Origin: an uncultured Eubacteriales bacterium
GTDB lineage: Bacteria; Bacillota; Sulfobacillia; UBA995; UBA9673
Assembly (NCBI GenBank): GCA_913063835.1
Contig: CAJXZV010000004.1
Span: 1 to 50,016 of the forward strand
Length of the DNA stretch: 50,016 nucleotides
Direction of reading: 5' to 3'
A model generated the notes under the pieces. It did not search any database, was not told the DNA's origin, and was given only the letters and a program-made list of their open reading frames with translations. The position numbers were made by a program, and so were the translations under genes. Shown here piece after piece: positions 34,270 through 42,718 of this stretch (the first letter of the stretch is position 1; the number at the start of each line of letters is the position of its first letter).

Positions 34270-34859
34270 TGGTTGTAGACCAGGACCCGGCCTTCCTCAC
34301 GGAAGGCGATGAGACTGGGTTGGTGACGGGACTCCCGGAGGTCCTCCAGCATCTCTTCGATGATCTCCTCCTGCGCGGCCAGCTCGTCCATCTCGATGTG
34401 GGGCACCTGGTCGACGACCAGGCGGTCGCCGAAGGTTTCGGCGGCACAGCTCAGGACGACGGACAGCTCGCCTTGGGTGAGAGAGTCGACATCGCGCCAC
34501 ATCTCGATGACGGTCACCGTTCCCTTGACTTTGACCTGGACGTCGAACAGGCGCACGGTGCGCCCTGTCAGGGCGGTGTAGGCCCTGACGGACTTCTCGA
34601 GCAGGGACCGCCACGCGGCCGACCGCTCTTCAGAGAGGCTTTCCCTGAGGAGGAAGGTGAGCCTGAGGCTGTGCGAATCGCGGCAGTAGGTGACACTGGC
34701 GACCTCGGGGTAGCGGACAAGGATCGACACGAAAAGACCGACGGAACTTCCCTGGTACGGCTGTGCCGAAACGTCTGAGGCGGTCGGAGAGGGGCGGCTC
34801 GTGCCCCTTTTGCCCACCGACGGCAGACCCCCTTCAAATGTCGAAGATTGCGCTAGCAT
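34266..34859 (-). CDS. Unknown protein between rny and ymdB
   Basis: I do not recognise this 197-residue protein. The N-terminal ~40 residues are Ser/Pro/Gly-rich. The core (about 42-197) has mixed alpha/beta character with LFVSILVRYPEVASVTYC, a long charged helix (ESLSEERSAAWRSLLEKSV), a strand-rich segment FDVQVKVKGTVTVIEMWRD and an acidic helix MDELAAQEEIIEEMLEDL. No membrane span or catalytic motif was seen. The ATG has GGAGGG six bases upstream, and the stop overlaps the ymdB ATG by four bases, so it is probably made with YmdB. It may take part in RNA turnover by association only. Confidence 0.7.
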   Translation of the reverse strand: MLAQSSTFEGGLPSVGKRGTSRPSPTASDVSAQPYQGSSVGLFVSILVRYPEVASVTYCRDSHSLRLTFLLRESLSEERSAAWRSLLEKSVRAYTALTGRTVRLFDVQVKVKGTVTVIEMWRDVDSLTQGELSVVLSCAAETFGDRLVVDQVPHIEMDELAAQEEIIEEMLEDLRESRHQPSLIAFREEGRVLVYNQ

Positions 34860-34957
34860 TCTTCACCCTCCGGGCGAATCCTCCCGCTCCCGGCTCCTCC
34901 TCGCCCGGTCCGAAACCGCCGGGGGGCCGGCCCTTTCAGAGACCCACTTCGGGCCCC

Positions 34958-36511
34958 TCACTTCGCCGTCTCGACGGCCCTGGTCTCGCGGATCACCGTC
35001 ACCCTGATCTGCCCGGGATACTCCAGCTCGCTCTCGATGCGGTTGACGATGTCCTTGGCCAGGCGGGCCGCCGTAAGGTCGTCGACCTTCTCCGGCTTGA
35101 CGATGATGCGCACCTCGCGTCCGGCCTGGATGGCGTAGGCCTTGTCGACCCCCTCGAAGGAGTCGGCTATCTCCTCGAGCTTCTCGAGCCGCTTGATATA
35201 GGCCTCGAGGGTCTCACGCCTCGCCCCCGGCCTGGCGGCGGAGATCGCGTCCGCCGCCGCGACGAGGACCGCCTCCACCGAAGCCGGCTCCACGTCGCCA
35301 TGGTGCGCCTCGATGGCCTGCAGCACCTCTTTGGACTCCCGGTACTTCCTGGCCAGTTCGACCCCTATCTGCGTGTGCGTCCCCTCCACCTGGTGGTCCA
35401 CAGCCTTACCGATGTCGTGGATGAGCCCGGCCCGCTTGGCCACAGCCACGTTGGCCCCGAGCTCGGAGGCCATCATCCCGGCCAGGTGGGCGACCTCGAG
35501 GCTGTGACGGAGGACGTTCTGCCCGTAGCTCGACCGGAAGCGCAGGCGTCCGAGGAGCTTCACCAGTTCCGGGTGCAGCCCGGACACCCCGGCCTCGAAG
35601 GCGGCCTGTTCGCCCTCCTCGCGGATGAGGGCCTCGACCTCCTTCCTGGCCTTCTCCACCGTCTCCTCGATACGGGCGGGGTGGATGCGCCCGTCGATGA
35701 TGAGCCTCTCGAGAGCCACCCGGGCGATCTCACGTCGCACCGGGTCGAAGGCCGAGAGGATGACCGCCTCCGGAGTGTCGTCGATGATGAGGTCCACGCC
35801 GGTGAGGGTCTCGAAGGCCCGGATGTTCCGCCCCTCACGCCCGATGATGCGGCCCTTCATCTCGTCGTTCGGCAGAGCGACGACCGAGACGGTCGTCTCG
35901 GCGACGTGGTCGGCGGCGCACCGCTGGATGGCGAGGGACAGGACCTCGCGGGCCCTCTTCTCACCTTCTTCCCTGGCCCGCGTCTCGATCTCACGGACCA
36001 GTGCGGCCGCGTCCCGTCGGCTCTCCTCCTCCACCCTTTTCATCAGGATGGCCTTGGCTTCCTCGCGTTCGAGTCCTGAGACGCGTTCGAGCTCGGCCAG
36101 CTGTTTGGCCTTCAGCTCGTCGACTTCGGCTTGAAGCCTCTCGATCTCCCTCTCGCGTCGGCGAAGAACCTCTTCCTTCTTCTCCAGGTTCTCGCCCTTA
36201 CGGTCGAGAGCCTCCTCGCGCTGGGCCAGGCGCCTCTCTCGGGCCTGCATCTCGTTGCGACGGTCCCGGACTTCCCTTTCCGCCTCGCTCTTGAGCCGGA
36301 TGGCCTCCTCCTTGGCCTCGACCCGCGCCTCTCGCTTTATCCGCTCCGCTTCACGTCTGGACTCCTCGAGGATGCGCCTGGCCGCTTCCTCGGCCGAGGC
36401 TATCTTCCCTTCGGCCACCAGACGCCGCCCCGCGTAGCCGGCAGCCACGCCGACGACCAGGGCGACGATGGCAACGACGATGGTCGTCACTATGGTCATG
36501 TTCACCTTCAT
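34958..36511 (-). CDS. rny: Ribonuclease Y
   Basis: RNase Y is the membrane-tethered endonuclease that starts mRNA decay in many Bacillota. The 517-residue protein has an N-terminal membrane helix (about 5-27), a long charged coiled coil (about 35-200), a KH domain ([20 protein letters not shown]), and an HD domain with [11 protein letters not shown] and AIEAHHGD. The ending [15 protein letters not shown] is typical. Two near starts exist, ATG 36511 and ATG 36499; the first has AGGAAGG directly before it, so the second is possible. Two hairpins lie in the upstream region. Confidence 0.96.
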   Translation of the reverse strand: MKVNMTIVTTIVVAIVALVVGVAAGYAGRRLVAEGKIASAEEAARRILEESRREAERIKREARVEAKEEAIRLKSEAEREVRDRRNEMQARERRLAQREEALDRKGENLEKKEEVLRRREREIERLQAEVDELKAKQLAELERVSGLEREEAKAILMKRVEEESRRDAAALVREIETRAREEGEKRAREVLSLAIQRCAADHVAETTVSVVALPNDEMKGRIIGREGRNIRAFETLTGVDLIIDDTPEAVILSAFDPVRREIARVALERLIIDGRIHPARIEETVEKARKEVEALIREEGEQAAFEAGVSGLHPELVKLLGRLRFRSSYGQNVLRHSLEVAHLAGMMASELGANVAVAKRAGLIHDIGKAVDHQVEGTHTQIGVELARKYRESKEVLQAIEAHHGDVEPASVEAVLVAAADAISAARPGARRETLEAYIKRLEKLEEIADSFEGVDKAYAIQAGREVRIIVKPEKVDDLTAARLAKDIVNRIESELEYPGQIRVTVIRETRAVETAK

Positions 36512-36527
36512 CCTTCCTGATATGGAA

Positions 36528-36553
36528 CAGGAGCCGACGGGAGTCGGCTCCTG
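36528..36553 (-). other. Perfect 11-bp hairpin just before rny
   Basis: CAGGAGCCGAC pairs with GTCGGCTCCTG around a four-base loop, 16 bases upstream of the rny start. Only a weak T-rich stretch follows on the minus strand. It could be a terminator of transcription coming from recX or a control element in the rny leader. A second 7-bp hairpin lies at 36587-36614. Confidence 0.55.
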
Positions 36554-36775
36554 AAAGCAGCTACGAACCGCTTGAAGCGCAGACGCCTGTTGGACGACCC
36601 CTCCGGACCAACAGCGACGGCCTCGAGCCTAGCGTGCCGGCCGTACTTTCGCCCGTTTCGGAGCCCCTATGGGCAAAGGCGCTGAACTTGCGGTCGATCT
36701 ATACTCAAACGCGGTGGTAGCTGGACCTGACAAGCCTTATCCCTTGGAAAATTCTAAGCACGGACGTGCCGTATG

Positions 36776-37228
36776 TCAAGCGTCGGCCCCTTCAGGGTCG
36801 TCGGGGCCGTCGTCGAGCCCCTCCACGGGACCGAAGACCACCTTCATGGCCGCCTGACACGCGGCGGCACTGAAGCCGCGCCGCCGGAGGAAATCCCACA
36901 GTCGCCGCTTGGCGCGGGCGTCCGACCCGTCCGGAGGGCCGGCGCCGGCCCTTTTCCGCGCCGCCTCGACGGCCAGGTCCGTCTCGAGCTCTGGCGTCAT
37001 CCTGGCGGCCAGGACCTCGCGCACCACCTCGGCGTCGACACCGCGCTGCAGGAGCTCATGCCTCAGCAGGGCCGGACCGCTCGGACGGCAGCGCGTCCGC
37101 TGCTCGATCCAGAACTCGACGAACCTCCGGTCGTCGAGGTAGCCCAGGCGCATCATCCTGGTCACGAGGTCCGTGACGGTCTTCTCGTCGTAGCCCCGGG
37201 CCGCCAACCTGCGCCTCATCTCGCGCAC
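36776..37228 (-). CDS. recX: Regulatory protein RecX
   Basis: RecX binds RecA filaments and modulates recombination. The product has the RecX three-helix repeats: EMRRRLAARGYDEKTVTDLV, YLDDRRFVEFWIEQR, PALLRHELLQRGVDAEVV and a third at LWDFLRRRGFSAAACQAAM. From the GTG at 37228 the protein is 150 residues and starts inside the first repeat. The in-frame upstream codons read AEAYALDLLARRPRTV, which is the normal RecX first helix, and continue to a stop at 37388-37390 without any ATG, GTG or TTG. An AAGGAGG site lies inside that stretch. The annotated start is therefore probably too late, or a non-standard start is used. It follows recA closely. Confidence 0.85.
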   Translation of the reverse strand: MREMRRRLAARGYDEKTVTDLVTRMMRLGYLDDRRFVEFWIEQRTRCRPSGPALLRHELLQRGVDAEVVREVLAARMTPELETDLAVEAARKRAGAGPPDGSDARAKRRLWDFLRRRGFSAAACQAAMKVVFGPVEGLDDGPDDPEGADA

Positions 37229-37337
37229 CGTGCGCGGCCGACGCGCCAGGAGGTCGAGGGCGTAAGCCTCCGCCCGTCGCCTCCTTGCGGAGCCGTCGTC
37301 CGGCCCGCCCGGCGACGGCCGCTCTCCGCCCGCCGCC

Positions 37338-38378
37338 CTAGGCGTCGCCCTTCGCCCTCTCGACGCCGGCGGCGGCCGGTTCGGTCCTCACCCGGCCGAG
37401 CCCCAGCTTCTCCCTGACCTCGGCCTCGATCTTCGCGGCCGTCTCCGGGTTGTCCCTGAGGTAGTCGCGGACGCTGTCCCGGCCCTGGCCGAGCCTCTGG
37501 CCGCCGTAGGAGTACCAGGACCCGCTCTTCTCGAGAACGCCGACCTCCGTGGCCACGTCGAGGATGCTCGCCTCGCGGGAGATGCCCTGTCCGTAGAGGA
37601 GGTCGAACTCGGCCTGGCGGAAGGGGGGCGCGACCTTGTTCTTCACGACCTTGGCCCGGCAGCGCATGCCGACGATCTCGTTGCCGCGCTTGATGGCCTC
37701 GACGCGCCGGATCTCCAGCCTGAGGGAGGCGTAGAACTTGAGGGCCCGTCCTCCGGGGGTCACCTCCGGGTTGCCGAAGAGCACCCCGACCTTCTCCCTG
37801 ATCTGGTTGATGAAGACGGCCGTCGTCTTGGACTTGGAGATGGCGCCTGTCAGTTTCCTCAGGGCCTGGGACATCAGGCGGGCCTGGAGCCCGACATGGG
37901 AGTCCCCCATCTCCCCCTCGATCTCAGCCTTCGGCACCAGCGCGGCGACGGAGTCGATGACGACGATGTCGACCGCCCCGCTCCTGACCAGCGCCTCGGC
38001 TATCTCCAGGGCCTGTTCGCCCGTGTCCGGCTGCGAGATGAGGAGGTTGTCGATGTCCACGCCGACCCTCTTGGCGTAGTGGGGGTCGAGCGCGTGCTCG
38101 GCATCGATGAAGGCGGCGATGCCTCCGAGCTTCTGGGCCTCGGCGATGAGGTGCAGAGCCACGGTCGTCTTTCCTGACGCTTCGGGGCCGTAGATTTCCA
38201 CGACGCGGCCGCGCGGCACTCCTCCCACCCCGATGGCGCGGTCGAGGGCCAGTGAGCCGGTAGGGATGACCTCGAGGTCGGCGTTCGCCGACGCCTCCCC
38301 GAGCCTCATGATGGAGCCCTTTCCGAACTGCTTCTCAATCTGACTCATCGTCAGCTCGAGAGCCTTGACCTTGTCCAT
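37338..38378 (-). CDS. recA: Recombinase RecA
   Basis: RecA forms nucleoprotein filaments for homologous recombination and SOS induction. The 346-residue product starts [20 protein letters not shown], with Walker A GPEASGKT at 64-71, the family segment [50 protein letters not shown] and the C-terminal [15 protein letters not shown] 38378 is chosen; a GTG three bases earlier has slightly better spacing to the AAGGAGGT site. The start region overlaps thpR by 44 bases. No LexA-box-like repeat was seen, and the gene is probably transcribed with cinA and thpR. Confidence 0.97.
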   Translation of the reverse strand: MDKVKALELTMSQIEKQFGKGSIMRLGEASANADLEVIPTGSLALDRAIGVGGVPRGRVVEIYGPEASGKTTVALHLIAEAQKLGGIAAFIDAEHALDPHYAKRVGVDIDNLLISQPDTGEQALEIAEALVRSGAVDIVVIDSVAALVPKAEIEGEMGDSHVGLQARLMSQALRKLTGAISKSKTTAVFINQIREKVGVLFGNPEVTPGGRALKFYASLRLEIRRVEAIKRGNEIVGMRCRAKVVKNKVAPPFRQAEFDLLYGQGISREASILDVATEVGVLEKSGSWYSYGGQRLGQGRDSVRDYLRDNPETAAKIEAEVREKLGLGRVRTEPAAAGVERAKGDA

Positions 38379-38976
38379 CACTGAACCCACCTCCTTGGTT
38401 CGGCCCGCCGACCTGGAGCGGAAAGATGGCCAGAGGTGTGTAGATCGGACCGGTCGGACGCAGGACGCTGGAGAACAACACCACCCGGGACACCGTGAAC
38501 TCCGGCCCCGTGTAGTTCCGCCTCTCCGCCAAAGCCGTCTTGAGCTCGGCCAGGTTCCTCGAGGACCGACAGCGCCCGAGGGTGATGTGGGCCGAGAAGC
38601 GGCGTCTCTCGCGGGGAAAACCGACCTCGGCCAGGCGCTCGTCGACCCTTCCGGCGAGGGCCTCGAGCCTCTCCCGGCCCTCGCCCACCCCGACCCAGAC
38701 GACACGCGGTCGGGACAGCGAAGGGAAAGCCCCCAGGCCTGCGAGACGCACCCTGAAGGGCGCCTCACCCCCGACGGCCAGCTCCAGCGCTGAGGCCACC
38801 TCAGGCACGTCACCCGGAGGCACGTCGCCCAGGAACTTCAAGGTGAGGTGCAGGTTCTCAGGGCTGACCCACTTCACGTCAGCCCCGCTCCGGCGGAGCG
38901 CCTCGATGAGGCGGGCCGCCTCGGACCGGGAACCTTCATCGGCCTCCACCGCCACGAAACTCCGGATGCCGGCCAC
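38335..38976 (-). CDS. thpR: RNA 2',3'-cyclic phosphodiesterase ThpR
   Basis: ThpR belongs to the 2H phosphoesterase family and opens 2',3'-cyclic phosphates in RNA. The 213-residue product has the two HxTx motifs: HLTL at 43-46 and HITL at 130-133, in a pattern of two tandem lobes. The GTG start has GGAGGT six bases upstream. Its last residues run into the recA ribosome site and start, a 44-base overlap, and the C-terminal ~20 residues are Gly/Asp-rich and probably unstructured. The order cinA-thpR-recA is common in Bacillota and related phyla. Confidence 0.92.
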   Translation of the reverse strand: MAGIRSFVAVEADEGSRSEAARLIEALRRSGADVKWVSPENLHLTLKFLGDVPPGDVPEVASALELAVGGEAPFRVRLAGLGAFPSLSRPRVVWVGVGEGRERLEALAGRVDERLAEVGFPRERRRFSAHITLGRCRSSRNLAELKTALAERRNYTGPEFTVSRVVLFSSVLRPTGPIYTPLAIFPLQVGGPNQGGGFSDGQGQGSRADDESD

Positions 38977-39063
38977 GGCTTGACCTCCACGATCGCTTCT
39001 ACGTCCAGCGCGGTGGCGCCAGAGCTTTCGACGGCCGCAAACCCTTTCCCTCCCGCCGCCCGG

Positions 39064-40356
39064 TCACGCCGGCCCCGAGGTCCGGAGCTCCCACGCCCTG
39101 AGTCCGAGCCAGAGCAGGGCAAGGACTCGGTGGGCCGACCTTTCCTTCACCAGCCGGCGGTCTCCGGTGAACCGGTACTCGTGGCAGACCTCGCCGCCCG
39201 CCGCCTCGCCGCACAGGGCGATGAAGACGAGTCCCACCGGCTTGCCGGGGGTCGCGCCCCCGGGCCCGGCGATACCTGTCAGGGCGACGCCGATGTCCGT
39301 TCCGGCCCTGTCCCGGACCCCGCGGGCCATCGCCAGGGCCACCTCCCGGCTCACCGCTCCGCGCCGCCTGATGAGACCCGGGTCCACACCCAGCAGCTCC
39401 ACTTTGGCGCGGTTGCTGTAGACGACGAGGCCTCGCTCGAAGTAAGCGCTCGACCCCGGGACCTCGGTGATGAGATGGCCGACCAGCCCTCCGGTGAGGG
39501 ACTCCGCCACGGACAGGGTCAGCCCGTGCCGCGTGAGGACGGCCCCGCAGGCTGCGGCGATGGTGTCGTCGTCGTAGCCGAATATGTTGGCGGCCAACCT
39601 CTCCTGTATCTTCTCGACCATCCCGGCCGTGATGCGGCGGGCCTCGTCCGGGTCGGCGGCCTTGCCCGTGACTCTGAGGTGCACCTCGCCGACCGAGACC
39701 AGCGGAGCCACGGTGGGGTTCGGTGAGGAGACAAGGTCTCTCACGGCCTCCTCCACCTCGGGCTCACCCAGTCCGCACGTCTTCACCACCGTGGTGTGGA
39801 GGTAGGACCGTGAAGAGGCGCCGTCCCGGGAGCCGCCGGCAAGGCGTTCGAGGTGCGGAAGGAGATGGGTGTTGACCACGCCCTCCAGCTCCGCCGGCGG
39901 ACCCGGCAGGAGCACGAGGGTCTTCGGACCGTGCGGGATGATGAAGCCGGGCGCCGTCCCGACCGGGTTCGGCAGGACCAGGGCCCCCTCCGGCACCAGG
40001 CTCTGCTTGGCGACCGCCTGCGGCACCGGACGGCTGCGGTGGCCTTCGAGTCGGCAGGTGATGGCCCGGGCGACCTCGGGGTCCCGGACCAGGCGGAGAC
40101 CGAGGACCTCGGCCACGACCTCCTTGGTCAGGTCGTCCTCCGTCGGACCGAGACCTCCGGTCGTTATCACCAGGTCGCTGCGGGAGAGGGCCAGCCGCAG
40201 GGCCTCGGCCAGACGGACGGCGTTGTCTCCGACGACCTGCTGGAAGTACGTGTCAACGCCCAGCCCGGCCAGTGTCCGGGCCAGAAACCGGGCATTGGTG
40301 TTCACGATCTGGCCGAGCAGGAGCTCGGTTCCCACGGAGACTATCTCTGCGATCAC
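39064..40356 (-). CDS. cinA: CinA: competence/damage-inducible protein, NMN amidohydrolase
   Basis: CinA combines an N-terminal molybdopterin-binding-like (COG1058) ADP-ribose pyrophosphatase domain with a C-terminal nicotinamide-mononucleotide deamidase domain. The 430-residue protein starts AEIVSVGTELLLGQIVNTNA, has TTGGLGPTEDDLTKE, LLPGPPAELEGV, and in the C-terminal domain LSVAESLTGGLVGHLIT, YSNRAKVELLGV, GIAGPGGATPGKPVGLVFIAL. GTG 40356 is chosen by homology; the ribosome site is weak (GAAGAAGAG). The start lies inside the ftsH-like gene, an overlap of 104 bases. Confidence 0.94.
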   Translation of the reverse strand: MIAEIVSVGTELLLGQIVNTNARFLARTLAGLGVDTYFQQVVGDNAVRLAEALRLALSRSDLVITTGGLGPTEDDLTKEVVAEVLGLRLVRDPEVARAITCRLEGHRSRPVPQAVAKQSLVPEGALVLPNPVGTAPGFIIPHGPKTLVLLPGPPAELEGVVNTHLLPHLERLAGGSRDGASSRSYLHTTVVKTCGLGEPEVEEAVRDLVSSPNPTVAPLVSVGEVHLRVTGKAADPDEARRITAGMVEKIQERLAANIFGYDDDTIAAACGAVLTRHGLTLSVAESLTGGLVGHLITEVPGSSAYFERGLVVYSNRAKVELLGVDPGLIRRRGAVSREVALAMARGVRDRAGTDIGVALTGIAGPGGATPGKPVGLVFIALCGEAAGGEVCHEYRFTGDRRLVKERSAHRVLALLWLGLRAWELRTSGPA

Positions 40357-41884
40357 GACGGCGACTCTTCTTCGTCCTCCTGCGGCGCCCCTTTCTCCCC
40401 CTGGACATTGTTCCCACCAGACGCCTGAACTCGTCGCCGTCGAGTCTCTCCTTCTCCAGCAGGACGCGGCGCGCCGCCTCCAGGAGGGCCTTGTGCCTGG
40501 AGATGATCTCCCGCACCCTCGCCTCACGCTCGTTGATGATCTTGGTCATGACCTCGTGCATCTGCGAGCTGGGGACGTAGTCCTGATGGATGATGCCGAG
40601 CTCCGACATGCCGCCCGACACCAGGAGGCGCGCGAGGTCGAGCGCCTGGTCGAGATCCTGCCTCGCTCCGGTGCTCCGACTGCCGAAGAACACCTCTTCG
40701 GCCACACAGCCGGCCAGGGTCACGTCGACCTGGGCCAAGAGCTCTTCCCGCGTGTAGAGGAACCTGTCGGCCTCCGGGACCTGCCGGACGTAGCCCAAGG
40801 CCCCCCCGCGGGGCGAGATGCTGACCATCGACACCGAACCGGGCCGGACCGTCTCGGCCACCAGGGCGTGCCCCAGTTCGTGGACGGCCACACGCTCGAG
40901 TTCATCCTTCTGCGGGCGCCGGGCCACCCGCTCACCCATCATCACCTTGTCGACGGCCTCGAGGAGGTGGGCCTGGCTTATCTTCACCCGGCCCTCGCGG
41001 AAGGCGAGGATGGCCGCCTCGTTGGTCACGCTCTCCAGGTGCGAGCCTGAGAACCCGAAGGTCTGGCGGGCAATCTCATCGAGGTCCACGTCGTCGGCGA
41101 GGGGCTTCCCGGCGGTGTGGATGCGGAGGATCTCGCCCCGCTCCTCGCGGTCGGGCAGCTCCACCCTGACGACGCGGTCGAAGCGCCCAGGCCTCAGGAT
41201 GGCCGGGTCGAGGAGGTCGAAGCGGTTCGTGGCCCCGATGACCAGGACGGTGACCTCGTCCTCCGACGAGAGCCCGTCCATCTCGACGAGAAGCTGGTTT
41301 ATGGTCTGGTCGTACTCCAGGTGGCCGGTGTGCTGGCCCCGCCGCCCGGCGAGGACCTCGAGCTCGTCGATGAAGATGATGGCGCTGCCGGTGCCCTCCC
41401 GCCTGGCCGCCTCACGGGCCCGGGTGAAGAGGTTGCGCACGCGCTGGGCGCCGACGCCGGCGTAGACCTCGATGAACTCGCTCCCCGAGGCCGAGAAGAA
41501 CACGGACCGGGTGTGCCTGGCGGCGGCCTTGGCCATCAGGGTCTTGCCCGTCCCCGGAGGTCCGGTCAGGAGGATTCCCTTCAGAGGCCTTATGCCCAGC
41601 CTCCTGACCCGCTCGCGGTCGGTGATGAACTCCAGGGCTTCAAGGAGTTCTCTCTTGGCCGAGGCCTGGCCCCCGATGTCGTCGAAGGTCACGCCGTCGG
41701 TCCGGACCTTGTCCACGACCGTACCGGCGCGCGTCCCGCCCCCCAGGAGGCTCGAGAGGCCGCTCGACTGCAGGAGGACCAGAAGAAGGGCGCCGAGGAA
41801 GACGACAGGCATCACGTTGTAGCCCTGGACGGCAAGGAAGATGAGGAGGGCCGTCCCGGTCCCTATCGCGATCTCCCTTATCAA
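40253..41884 (-). CDS. FtsH-like AAA+ zinc metalloprotease without extracytoplasmic domain
   Basis: The 543-residue protein has an AAA+ module (GPPGTGKT at 108-115, IIFIDELEVLAGRRG, second region of homology GATNRFDLLDPAILRPGRFD) and an M41 peptidase domain with HELGH at 335-339 and a third zinc ligand Asp410. Two hydrophobic segments at about 8-22 and 25-40 are almost adjacent, so the usual ~70-residue outside loop of FtsH is missing. The C-terminal ~55 residues are very basic, then Pro/Arg-rich, and overlap cinA. The start is TTG 41884 with GGGAGGT nine bases upstream. It is probably a second, specialised FtsH paralogue; the main FtsH is expected elsewhere. Confidence 0.88.
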   Translation of the reverse strand: MIREIAIGTGTALLIFLAVQGYNVMPVVFLGALLLVLLQSSGLSSLLGGGTRAGTVVDKVRTDGVTFDDIGGQASAKRELLEALEFITDRERVRRLGIRPLKGILLTGPPGTGKTLMAKAAARHTRSVFFSASGSEFIEVYAGVGAQRVRNLFTRAREAARREGTGSAIIFIDELEVLAGRRGQHTGHLEYDQTINQLLVEMDGLSSEDEVTVLVIGATNRFDLLDPAILRPGRFDRVVRVELPDREERGEILRIHTAGKPLADDVDLDEIARQTFGFSGSHLESVTNEAAILAFREGRVKISQAHLLEAVDKVMMGERVARRPQKDELERVAVHELGHALVAETVRPGSVSMVSISPRGGALGYVRQVPEADRFLYTREELLAQVDVTLAGCVAEEVFFGSRSTGARQDLDQALDLARLLVSGGMSELGIIHQDYVPSSQMHEVMTKIINEREARVREIISRHKALLEAARRVLLEKERLDGDEFRRLVGTMSRGRKGRRRRTKKSRRRDRRDSLRGNRAPARPDREHQCPVSGPDTGRAGR

Positions 41885-41977
41885 ACCCCAGCCACCTCCC
41901 GACTCCTCTTGACTCCTCCCACAGGAGTGGTGACCTCTACCGACCGTCAGGGGCCGTCACGGGGCGGCGCCCTGAAC

Positions 41978-42565
41978 CTAGCCCGGCCACGGCCCGACCG
42001 TGACCAAGCGGGGCGGCGAGCCGTCGAGCCCTGCGGGATGGGAGGGCCCCGAGGCTCGACGCGGGATTATCTCGTAAAGACAGGCCTGTCCCTGGTGAAG
42101 CTGAACGTAGACGTATTCCGGCCCGACGAAGACCCGTCCCCGGGTCAGTCCGGTCCCGGCGGAGACCTCCTCAAGACGGGCCGGCAGCTCGCTGAAGCGT
42201 CCCGTGGCCACAGCCTCTTGCACGTGGAAATGCAACTCATAAAAGATGTTCTGCAGCCGCTCGCTCCGGCTGTCGCTTATCTCGAGTTCGACCGCTGCGC
42301 CTTCCTGCACCGCCTCGACGGCCCGCCACAGGTCGGCCACGAACTCCTCGAGGTGAGGCACCTCTCCGGCCCTCACCCGGACCAGTAGGACGTCCTGTCG
42401 CTGTCCGACGGTGACCTCCTCCACTCCGGGCACGGCCAGCACCGCCGCCTCCAGAGGGCGGTCGAGAGCCTGTCTCTGGTAGACCCAGCGCGCCCCGAAG
42501 AGGAAGACAAGGGTGACCACCAGGGTCACCGCCACGACCGGATAGCGCACCCCCTTGAAGTTCAC
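41978..42565 (-). CDS. Unknown single-pass membrane protein upstream of the FtsH-like protease
   Basis: I do not recognise this protein. From GTG 42565 (GGGAGGAAGG about six bases upstream) it has 195 residues. A short cytoplasmic N-terminus is followed by one membrane helix (PVVAVTLVVTLVFLFGARWV, about 9-28). The remainder is a soluble domain with two beta/alpha halves, the first containing VPGVEEVTVGQRQDVLLVRV and the second FVGPEYVYVQLHQGQACLYEI. This suggests a periplasmic-side domain that could stand in for the missing outer loop of the FtsH-like protease; that is inference from adjacency. The gene is first in a unit with a strong promoter. Confidence 0.7.
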   Translation of the reverse strand: MNFKGVRYPVVAVTLVVTLVFLFGARWVYQRQALDRPLEAAVLAVPGVEEVTVGQRQDVLLVRVRAGEVPHLEEFVADLWRAVEAVQEGAAVELEISDSRSERLQNIFYELHFHVQEAVATGRFSELPARLEEVSAGTGLTRGRVFVGPEYVYVQLHQGQACLYEIIPRRASGPSHPAGLDGSPPRLVTVGPWPG

Positions 42566-42639
42566 CAGGGCCTTCCTCCCTCGGCGGGTGTTATCGAAAG
42601 GAGCGCGACGGAACACGCTGGCTCGTGAAGGTTGACATA

Positions 42640-42648
42640 ATTATAGCA
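42640..42648 (-). promoter_or_regulatory. Extended -10 promoter for the FtsH-like/cinA/recA unit
   Basis: On the minus strand TGCTATAAT is a perfect extended -10 element (TGnTATAAT). No good -35 is seen, which is normal for this promoter class. Transcription from about 42633 would give a leader of about 68 bases to the GTG at 42565. Confidence 0.65.
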
Positions 42649-42718
42649 TGTCCCCGGCCTGATGCCTCTTCCATGACCATTGAAACGGCTTGGGAATGCT
42701 GTCCGGTCGTTCCTCCGG

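Noticed and set aside
42632-42637. TTGACA on the + strand near 42.6 kb as a -35 box.
   Set aside because: No -10 element follows at 16-19 bases and both flanking genes are on the minus strand; the sequence overlaps the minus-strand TGCTATAAT promoter.
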